Below, piece after piece: positions 1 through 4,876 of a DNA stretch of 8,978 nucleotides; position 1 is the first letter of the stretch; the number at the start of each line of letters is the position of its first letter. Source of the stretch: Candidatus Krumholzibacteriia bacterium (GTDB taxonomy: Bacteria > Krumholzibacteriota > Krumholzibacteriia > LZORAL124-64-63); NCBI GenBank assembly GCA_014859985.1, contig JACZKN010000254.1, positions 1 through 8,978 on the forward strand, in the 5' to 3' direction. The translations under genes and the position numbers were made by a program. The notes beneath the pieces were generated by a model, which did no database searches, had not been told where the DNA came from, and saw nothing but the letters and a program-made list of their open reading frames with translations.

Positions 1-2
1 CC

Positions 3-560
3 GCCGGCACCGACCCGGCGGTGGACCAGGAGCTGCGCGAGGCCGCAGCGCTCCTCGAAGGCGCCATGCGGACCCTGCGCCGCGAGATCGAGGACGACTT
101 CCGCACCGATCTGGCCGCCGTCGTGGCCCGCGTCCTGGCCGCCCACGCCGAGGCCGCGGCCGCCGCCGGCGTCACCGTCGCCACCGAAGGGCTGGACGCC
201 CCCCTGTGGTGCCGGGGCGACGCCGACGAACTGGTCTTCGTCCTGGACAACCTGGTGGAGAACGCCCTGCGCGCCATGACGGGCAGCGCCCGGCGCGAGC
301 TGACCCTGCGCGCCCGGCGCGAGGACAGCCTGATCCTGCTGCAGGTGCAGGACACGGGCTGCGGGATCGCGCCGGACGAATGGGAGCAGGTGCTGGAGAC
401 GCGCATGTCCACCCGCGAGGGCGGCGGGCTGGGCCTGCCCGAGAGCCGCCGGCGCCTGCGCAAGCACGGCGGCAGCCTGGCCGTCACGGCCAGCCGCGCG
501 GGGGCGGGGACGACGCTCACGGTGAGTGTCGCCCCCGCCCGCGCCCGGGAGCGCGTGTAG
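3..560 (+). CDS. Sensor histidine kinase, C-terminal ATPase domain (5' truncated)
   Basis: This is the C-terminal part of a two-component sensor kinase; the frame is open to the left edge, so the sensor region and phospho-accepting His lie outside the window. The GTG at 21 is simply an internal Val codon. The ATP-binding HATPase_c domain is clear. The N-box is DNLVENAL (about 247-270), the G1 box is DTGCGI (about 351-368), and the G2 box is GGGLGLP (about 420-440), followed by the typical KHGGSL segment. The F-box region, often EPFFTTK in NtrB-like kinases, reads ETRMSTRE here, so the ATP lid is unusual. The kinase should autophosphorylate and pass the phosphate to a receiver-domain protein. 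The convergent NtrC-type regulator at 1009-2406 is the obvious candidate partner, by proximity only. It could alternatively be the kinase end of a hybrid protein. Confidence 0.88.
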   Translation, partial: AGTDPAVDQELREAAALLEGAMRTLRREIEDDFRTDLAAVVARVLAAHAEAAAAAGVTVATEGLDAPLWCRGDADELVFVLDNLVENALRAMTGSARRELTLRARREDSLILLQVQDTGCGIAPDEWEQVLETRMSTREGGGLGLPESRRRLRKHGGSLAVTASRAGAGTTLTVSVAPARARERV

Positions 561-639
561 GATCACGTGCCTCCCGGGGGTCCCCGCGGATCGAGTGGGT
601 GGGGGGGAGTGCGCCGGCCTCGTCGATTGATGAGCTATC

Positions 640-676
640 CCCCGCTTCGCGGCTTCCCGGGTGCCGGGAAGCGGGG
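640..676 (+). terminator. Inverted-repeat, terminator-like structure after the kinase gene
   Basis: About 80 bp beyond the kinase stop there is a 9-bp perfect stem, GCTTCCCGG (652-660) with CCGGGAAGC (664-672) and loop GTG. A second 9-bp pairing, CCCCGCTTC (640-648) with GAAGCGGGG (668-676), uses the same 3' arm, so the two hairpins exclude each other. The following bases are TCTTTAG, a weak T-tract, so intrinsic termination of the plus-strand transcript is plausible but not certain. Confidence 0.5.
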
Positions 677-828
677 TCTTTAGTTATAAGGCCTTGATGG
701 CGAGCCGGAATCGGCGCAACTCCCCCCCGGCCCGATGGTCCCTCCGGCATGAATCAGAGGTCCCCCTCACGCACGGAATTGCAAGCGGTGTGCTCCGGGG
801 GCGATTCCTGCGTCGAAAAGCTTACATG

Positions 829-856
829 TTGCGGTACAAGGAGTTGTGTTTATACA
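829..856 (+). promoter_or_regulatory. Promoter-like motif with no visible downstream gene
   Basis: TTGCGG (829-834), a 16-bp spacer, then TATACA (851-856). It resembles the better promoter upstream of the Cys-rich gene (TTGCCG-N16-TATACT). Transcription would start near 863 and run rightwards through the AT-rich block, antisense into the 3' end of the NtrC-type regulator. AT-rich DNA yields such matches by chance, so confidence is low. Confidence 0.22.
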
Positions 857-981
857 AAACTGAAATGGTAAGAATTTGAAAGCGTCCCATCCGATCATTC
901 CTGATTTTCCGTCGTGACGCCGACGAACGCAATCTTCTGCCAACAAACAAGTTGGACAAGGAACCTGGAGGTGCGCCCGTT

Positions 982-1013
982 CTTGATCAATCGCTCTGAT
1001 TTGATTGATCAGG
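982..1013. repeat. Inverted repeat spanning the regulator stop codon
   Basis: TGATCAATC (984-992) and GATTGATCA (1003-1011) form a perfect 9-bp dyad around a 10-nt loop. A G-T wobble and one further G-C pair extend it on plus-strand RNA to 982-1013. The minus-strand stop codon TGA (1011-1009) lies inside the right arm. There is no T-tract on either side, so this is not a standard intrinsic terminator. It could be a 3'-end stability structure or a protein-binding dyad. Confidence 0.5.
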
Positions 1014-2406
1014 TCCCGGCGCCGCCACCCCGGCCGTCCTGCTGGCCGTTCAGCCCGATCTCCCGCATGAACTTGCGGAAGGTCTGCACGGGCAGGCCGC
1101 TCAGCTCCGCCGCGCGCTGCGGATCCCCGCCCGCCGCCTTCAGCTGCGCCGGCACGTAGCGCCGCTTGAAGTCCTCCACCACGCGCTCCTTGGCCCCGTG
1201 GTAGGGCCCCACGAGGGTGGCGGACTGGGCGTGGCCCACCTGCAGGTCGCCGATGCGGATCACGTCGCCGTCGCAGAACACCACCGCCCGTTCGACGGTG
1301 TTGCGCAGCTCCCGGCTGTTGCCCGGCCAGGCGTAACCCTCGAGCAGGGCCCGCGCCCCGTCGCTGAAGCCCCCGATGCTCTTGGCCTGGCCGAGGGCGG
1401 CCCGGTGCAGGAACACGGCGGCCTGGGCCATGATGTCCGCCGGCCGCTCGCGCAGGGGCGGGATGTGCAGCTGGAAGCCGGCCAGGCGGTAGAAGAGGTC
1501 CTCGCGGAAGCGGCCGGCGGCGATGGCCCGCTGCAGGTCGATGCGCGTGGCCGCCACCACGCGGATATCGACCACCACCTTGCGGTCACCTCCGACGGGC
1601 TCGAAGCTGCGCTCCTCCAGGACCCGCAGCAGCCGGGTCTGGAAGGCCTCGCTGCAGGAGCCGATCTCGTCGAGGAAGAGGGTGCCCCCGTCGGCCCGCG
1701 CCAGCTTGCCCTGGCGGTTGCCCACCGCGCCGGTGTAGGCGCCGCGGACGTGACCGAAGAGCTCGGATTCGATCAGGGTGTCGGTGATGGCCGGGCAGTT
1801 GATGTCCTGGAACGGACCGGACGCGCGGCCGCTGAGGGCGTGCAGGCGGCGGGCCACCAGTTCCTTGCCCGTGCCGCTCTCGCCGGTAATCAGCACCGAG
1901 CCGTCCACGTGCGCCACGCGGGCGATGTCCTGCAGCAGCCGCTGGCTGACCGGGTCGGTCACGACCATCTCGCCCCGCAGATCGGCCAGCTCCTCGTGCA
2001 GGTCCGCCAGGCGCCGGCGCAGCTCGTCGTCGGCCAGCGCCTTGTCCAGCAGGTTCACCAGCTCGGCGATGTTGGGGGGCTTGGCCACATAGTGGTAGGC
2101 GCCGGCCTTGATGGCGCGCACCACCGCGTCGATGTTCTGCCGGTGCGCTCCGGTGAGCATGATCACCGGCGGCGCGTCGTCCCGGACCTGCATGGCCTCG
2201 AGCACCGCGAATCCGTCGGGCGCGCTCCCGAGGTCGATGTCCAGCAGCACGGCATCGGGCCGGTCGGCCGCCAGCGCGGCCAGGGCGGCGTTGCCGTCGG
2301 CGAGCACCTGCACCGCGAAGCGCCCGCAGAGGAAGGCGGCCAGATCGATGGCGAAGTCGGGGTCGTCGTCCACGAGGAGCAGGCGAGGCTTGGCAACGGA
2401 CGGCAT
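1009..2406 (-). CDS. Sigma-54-dependent response regulator, NtrC family
   Basis: This 465-residue cytoplasmic transcription activator has the full NtrC architecture. The receiver domain (about 8-122) has acidic residues D13-D15, phospho-acceptor D56 in LLDID, T85 and K109. The AAA+ sigma-54 activation domain (about 150-385) has Walker A GESGTGKE (175-182), the sigma-54 contact loop GAYTGA (222-227, Tyr in place of the usual Phe), Walker B with D246-E247, FREDLFYRL (300-308) and WPGNSREL (360-367). A Fis-type helix-turn-helix lies at about 428-452. When phosphorylated it should hydrolyse ATP to open sigma-54 promoters. I chose the ATG at 2406 because GGGAGG sits 8 nt upstream; an in-frame ATG at 2424 would add six residues but has a poorly spaced ribosome site. 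The convergent kinase at 3-560 is the likely partner, by inference. The target genes cannot be deduced here. Confidence 0.95.
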   Translation of the reverse strand: MPSVAKPRLLLVDDDPDFAIDLAAFLCGRFAVQVLADGNAALAALAADRPDAVLLDIDLGSAPDGFAVLEAMQVRDDAPPVIMLTGAHRQNIDAVVRAIKAGAYHYVAKPPNIAELVNLLDKALADDELRRRLADLHEELADLRGEMVVTDPVSQRLLQDIARVAHVDGSVLITGESGTGKELVARRLHALSGRASGPFQDINCPAITDTLIESELFGHVRGAYTGAVGNRQGKLARADGGTLFLDEIGSCSEAFQTRLLRVLEERSFEPVGGDRKVVVDIRVVAATRIDLQRAIAAGRFREDLFYRLAGFQLHIPPLRERPADIMAQAAVFLHRAALGQAKSIGGFSDGARALLEGYAWPGNSRELRNTVERAVVFCDGDVIRIGDLQVGHAQSATLVGPYHGAKERVVEDFKRRYVPAQLKAAGGDPQRAAELSGLPVQTFRKFMREIGLNGQQDGRGGGAGT

Positions 2407-2414
2407 GCAGGGGA

Positions 2415-2420
2415 CCTCCC
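2415..2420 (-). promoter_or_regulatory. Ribosome binding site deciding the regulator start
   Basis: GGGAGG on the minus strand, 8 nt before the ATG at 2406. It lies inside the reading frame that would begin at the ATG at 2424, and so favours the shorter 465-residue product. Confidence 0.7.
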
Positions 2421-2515
2421 GCATCGCCTTCCGGCGCGCGGGTTGCGCCGACAGCGATCGTCTTGGTAGTACGGTGATGCCTCTTGCGATTGGCGAAAAC
2501 GATCAACCTGAGGCG

Positions 2516-2544
2516 AGGATACCAGAGGCGGCGGCGGCCGGCAA
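2516..2544 (-). promoter_or_regulatory. Candidate sigma-70 promoter for the NtrC-type regulator
   Basis: On the minus strand, TTGCCG (2544-2539), a 17-bp spacer and TATCCT (2521-2516). The start would fall near 2508, giving a leader of about 100 nt. The -35 box is identical to that of the Cys-rich gene promoter. The spacer is very GC-rich and the -10 box is only a moderate match. A short CGGCGC/GCGCCG hairpin lies in the leader. Confidence 0.4.
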
Positions 2545-2562
2545 CCGGCGCCCGCCGGCGGG

Positions 2563-2600
2563 CAGAAAGAAGGCGGCGGGCCCTCCAGGGCCCGCCGCCT
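2563..2600 (-). terminator. Strong intrinsic terminator after the Cys-rich gene
   Basis: A perfect 13-bp GC-rich stem (2571-2583 with 2588-2600) closes a 4-nt loop. On the minus strand it is followed by TCTTTCT (2570-2564). It lies 28 bp past the stop codon of the Cys-rich gene and separates that transcript from the NtrC-type regulator. It has all the parts of a rho-independent terminator in the minus direction; in the plus direction there is no T-tract. Confidence 0.88.
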
Positions 2601-2628
2601 GTCATCACCCCGCGGAGGCGGTACCGGC

Positions 2629-3285
2629 CTAGAGGCTCGCCGTCTCCAGCTTGCTGGCGTTGGCCACCTTCTGCTCGAAGTCGGCCTTCAGGGCCCCGGC
2701 GTCCTTGCCGCAGCAGCCGTTGCCCGCGGTCAGGGCCTCGGCGCAGCACTTGTGCATATCGGCCTTCACCGTCGCCACGGCGGCGTAGTAGGCCACCTTG
2801 GTCTGGAAGTCGGCCTTCACGGCCTCGGCGTCCTTGCCGCAGCAGCCCTTGCTCTCGGCCAGGGCGGCGGCGCAGCACTTGTGCATGTCGGCCTTGGCGG
2901 CAGCCATGGAGGACTCGCAGGCAGCCTTCTGGGCGGGCGTGCACTCGCCGCTGGCCATCTTCTCGGCGCAGGCAGCCTTGTCGCCGGCGGCGACCTTGGT
3001 GGCGCAGGCGGCCTTCTCGGCGGCCGTGCAGGCACCCTTCTCGGACGCGACGGCGGCGGTCGCGGTGGCGGCGGTGGCGCAGGCGGCCTTCTCGGAAGCG
3101 ACGGCGGCGGTCGCGGTGGCGGCGCAGGCGGCCTGTTCGGCGGCCGTGCAGGCGCCCTTCTCGCCGGCGGCGGCGGTCTTGGCTTCGGTGGCCTTGGCAC
3201 CGCAGCCGTCACCGGCGAAAGCGGACACGGAAAGCAGGGAGGTCAGGGCCAAGGCGGCCACCAGGACGATGGACATGCGCTTCAT
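2629..3285 (-). CDS. Secreted Ala/Cys-rich repeat protein, function unknown
   Basis: This 218-residue protein has no family that I recognise. Residues 1-24 are a Sec signal peptide (basic MKR, a hydrophobic core and an AFA cleavage site before Gly25), with no lipobox, so it is probably periplasmic or secreted. The mature part has 17 cysteines. The first half (about 41-125) is built of degenerate Ala-rich units such as EKGACTAAE and EKAAC, with single Cys residues 8-17 apart. The second half has two copies of a 35-38-residue module (131-168 and 174-211) containing ADMHKCC, then GCCGKDA, then KADF and KVA. The CC pairs with adjacent His suggest metal or metalloid binding, or a disulphide-stabilised helical bundle; both are inference. 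The start at ATG 3285 follows AAAGGAAG at good spacing; an upstream in-frame ATG at 3354 would spoil the signal peptide. It is a single-gene unit with its own promoter and terminator, divergent from a sigma factor. Confidence 0.85.
   Translation of the reverse strand: MKRMSIVLVAALALTSLLSVSAFAGDGCGAKATEAKTAAAGEKGACTAAEQAACAATATAAVASEKAACATAATATAAVASEKGACTAAEKAACATKVAAGDKAACAEKMASGECTPAQKAACESSMAAAKADMHKCCAAALAESKGCCGKDAEAVKADFQTKVAYYAAVATVKADMHKCCAEALTAGNGCCGKDAGALKADFEQKVANASKLETASL
3001..3163. repeat. In-frame DNA repeats within the Cys-rich gene
   Basis: The segment at 3001-3043 recurs nearly identically at 3121-3163, 120 bp away (40 codons). Between and across them, a 51-bp unit (17 codons, encoding ATATAAVASEK plus a Cys) occurs twice. 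Both periods are multiples of three, so unit gain or loss would keep the frame. The repeats are low-complexity GGC/GCG-rich DNA, and this is the likely way the protein's Cys spacing evolved. Confidence 0.75.
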
Positions 3286-3300
3286 GGTTCTTCCTTTCGC

Positions 3301-3321
3301 GACCGGGCGCTCAGCCCGGTC
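3301..3321 (-). promoter_or_regulatory. Leader hairpin next to the Cys-rich gene ribosome site
   Basis: GACCGGGC (3301-3308) and GCCCGGTC (3314-3321) form a perfect 8-bp stem with a 5-nt loop. It lies in the 5' leader of the Cys-rich gene, about 5 nt upstream of its AAAGGAAG ribosome site. It does not cover that site, so it more likely protects the 5' end or insulates the ribosome site than blocks it. Confidence 0.5.
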
Positions 3322-3368
3322 CAGTGCCAGGGGCGCGGGCCCCGTCATTTCCACGGTCGGTGGATGGG

Positions 3369-3379
3369 ATCGGTCCGAT
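3369..3379. promoter_or_regulatory. Short dyad just inside the Cys-rich gene transcript
   Basis: ATCGGTCCGAT is an 11-bp dyad symmetric about its central base. It lies roughly 7-17 bp downstream of the predicted transcription start (near 3386), a usual place for a repressor operator. It is short, and no regulator is known to bind it. Confidence 0.25.
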
Positions 3380-3392
3380 TTCCTACCCCTTC

Positions 3393-3420
3393 AGTATAGG
3401 ATTGGTTCCCGATTCGGCAA
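3393..3420 (-). promoter_or_regulatory. Sigma-70-type promoter of the Cys-rich gene
   Basis: On the minus strand, TTGCCG (3420-3415), a 16-bp spacer and TATACT (3398-3393), a five-of-six match to the -10 consensus in otherwise GC-rich DNA. Transcription should start near 3386, giving a leader of about 100 nt. No equally good plus-strand promoter is visible for the divergent sigma-factor gene. Confidence 0.65.
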
Positions 3421-3570
3421 AGCCCCATGTGTAACTTTTTGTGAAATCGCATGATCACCCGTTCGAACCCCGACCCGGGCCCGTTGGTCACACCCGACCG
3501 GTCGGCACCGTACACCCTGCGCCGCGGCACTGCGCCCGGCCCCGGGGCGCCCAGAAAGGGAGAACGGCCC

Positions 3571-4425
3571 ATGTTCGAAGTCGAGCGGAACCAGGACCGC
3601 CAGGCCGACCCGGCCCTGAAGCACTACCTCAGGACCATCGGCCGCCATCCCCTGTTGACCCGGCAAGAGGAGGCCGAGCTTGCCCGCCGGGTCCGGCTGG
3701 GGGACCAGGAGGCCCTGGACCGGCTGATCAACGGCAACCTGCGCTTCGTGGTCAGCGTGGCCAAGCAGTTCCTGGGCCGTGGCCTGGGCCTGATGGACCT
3801 GATCGCCGAGGGCAACGTGGGCCTGATCACCGCGGCCCGGCGCTTCGACGAGCGGCGCGAGTTCCGCTTCGTCACCTACGCCGTCTGGTGGGTGCGCCAA
3901 AGCATCCAGGCCGCCCTGCAGGAACAGACCCGCACGGTGCGCCTGCCGTCCAACCGCGCCCGCGAAGCCGGCCGCATCACCCGGGCCGAGCGCGCCCTCG
4001 AGCAGCGGCGGCTGGGCGCCGTGGCGGACGACGAACTGGCCGAGATCCTGGCGATGGACCCGGCCAACGTGGCCCGGATCCGGGCCGCCTCCCGGGCCAA
4101 CGTCCCGCTGGACGAGACGCCGGGCGACGGCCGGGCCACCCTGGCCGAGACCCTGGCCGACGGCGGCCGCGAACCGGCCCCCGAGCGCGTGGAACGCGAG
4201 GCGCTGGAGGCCGCCCTGGCCGAAGCCTTGGCGGCGCTGGACCCGCGCGAACGGCAGATCATCGAGCGCTACTACGGGTTGGGGGGTACGGGCGGGGTCT
4301 CCCTGGAAGAGATCGGCGCCAGCCTGCGGCTTTCCCGCGAGCGGGTGCGGCAGCTGCGCAACCGGGCCTTTGCCCGCATCCGGCAGGGCGCCCGCGGGCC
4401 CCTGCTGGCCGAGTTCCTCGGCTGA
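3571..4425 (+). CDS. Sigma-70 family RNA polymerase sigma factor, RpoD/RpoS-like
   Basis: This 284-residue sigma factor directs core RNA polymerase to promoters. It has region 1.2 (about 13-45, beginning DPALKHYL), region 2 (about 51-120) with NLRFVVSVAKQF, DLIAEGNVGL and the -10 recognition segment FRFVTYAVWWVRQSI, region 3 (about 122-200), and region 4 (about 217-283) with DPRERQIIERYYGL and an HTH holding SLEEIGASLRLS and RERVRQLRNRA. It lacks region 1.1 and the long non-conserved insert of housekeeping RpoD, so it is probably a group 2 (alternative or stationary-phase-like) factor. In some phyla, however, proteins of this size and type are the main sigma factor. Val replaces the usual Ser in the RFSTYA motif. 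The start at ATG 3571 follows AAGGGAG; the frame upstream to 3451 reads as Pro/Gly-rich non-protein. It is divergent from the Cys-rich gene, 285 bp away. Confidence 0.93.
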   Translation: MFEVERNQDRQADPALKHYLRTIGRHPLLTRQEEAELARRVRLGDQEALDRLINGNLRFVVSVAKQFLGRGLGLMDLIAEGNVGLITAARRFDERREFRFVTYAVWWVRQSIQAALQEQTRTVRLPSNRAREAGRITRAERALEQRRLGAVADDELAEILAMDPANVARIRAASRANVPLDETPGDGRATLAETLADGGREPAPERVEREALEAALAEALAALDPRERQIIERYYGLGGTGGVSLEEIGASLRLSRERVRQLRNRAFARIRQGARGPLLAEFLG

Positions 4426-4876
4426 TCAGGGAAGTCCGGCGGCCGGCGCCGTGGTCTTGCCGAGGGGGATCGGTTGCGACACGTTCAGCGCCGGCCGTCC
4501 GAAGGGAAGCGGCTGGTTCATCAGGAGGCCGAGCCCGCTGCCGGCCAGGGCGCGTGCAGCATCGGGGGGGCATGTGACCCGATCCGCTGCCCGTCCCTGA
4601 ACGGCTCCAGGTTGGTCCGGGATCCCGAAGGCGACCAGGTGAAACGGTATCCCGTGGTTAGTGCCTTCCCGGAGCGCGGCATCTCGGCCTCCTGACTTTG
4701 GCGTGTTCGAGCCGGACGGGGTGTCGTCTGGCGCGCTCACCAGGGGGAGGAAACGAAAAATCCGAGGGGCGCGCCTGAGGGGTGTCTGAAGGATGGCTGA
4801 AGGCCTGCCGGTTTCCGCGGATGTCATTCTGAATCAACGTTTTGACCGAAAACAAATTTTCAGGGATTCCGCGGGG
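4426..4876. other. Convergent intergenic region, 451 bp, no confident gene
   Basis: This gap lies between the sigma-factor stop and the stop of the CadC-like gene. A 133-codon frame on the minus strand (4827-4426) fills most of it. Its stop abuts the sigma-factor stop within TGATCA. Its last 45 or so codons have G/C-rich third positions like real genes, but the first part does not; no domain is recognisable and no good ribosome site precedes it. It may be a decayed gene or chance. From about 4820 to 4865 the DNA becomes AT-rich. The motif TTCCGCGG occurs near 4815 and near 4868 as a direct repeat. No intrinsic terminator with a T-tract is visible for either flanking gene. Confidence 0.45.

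Larger units (their letters stand above)
561..1008. other. Convergent intergenic region, 448 bp, no convincing gene
   Basis: This gap lies between the 3' ends of the kinase (+) and the NtrC-type regulator (-). The first part is GC-rich and holds the inverted repeat at 640-676. From about 810 to 1008 the base composition becomes much more AT-rich than the rest of the window. This block contains short dyads (CGTCG 910-914 with CGACG 921-925; CCAAC 940-944 with GTTGG 951-955) and a promoter-like motif at 829-856. The short open frames here (661-879 and one starting at 914) have no ribosome binding site, no recognisable protein features and codon use unlike their neighbours, so I do not call them genes. 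The block could be a small-RNA locus or a decayed insertion. Confidence 0.5.

Noticed and set aside
661..879. 72-codon plus-strand frame in the first convergent gap
   Set aside because: It starts inside the terminator-like hairpin, has no ribosome site, and its codon use does not match the neighbours.
914..1159. 81-codon plus-strand frame overlapping the regulator 3' end
   Set aside because: It has a GTG start without ribosome site, and half of it is antisense to the helix-turn-helix of the NtrC-type regulator.
1198..2469. 423-codon plus-strand open frame opposite the NtrC-type regulator
   Set aside because: It lies fully antisense to a gene with every expected domain. It is rich in Gly, Ala, Val, His and Gln as expected from the reverse complement of GC-rich codons, and has no recognisable domain.
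3001..3163. CRISPR-like array
   Set aside because: The repeats are in-frame coding units with no unique spacers and belong to the Cys-rich gene.
2484..3434. Arg/Pro-rich and Ala-rich plus-strand open frames opposite the Cys-rich gene
   Set aside because: They are antisense shadows of a repetitive GC-rich gene. The minus-strand frame has a signal peptide, ribosome site, promoter and terminator, while these have none.
3439..3467. TTGTGA-N17-TTCGAA as a promoter for the sigma factor
   Set aside because: The -10 box is a poor match and the spacing alone is not enough; no plus-strand promoter could be supported.
3451..3570. Forty-codon N-terminal extension of the sigma factor
   Set aside because: The extension is Pro/Gly/Arg-rich with no family likeness; ATG 3571 has AAGGGAG at proper spacing and leads straight into region 1.2.
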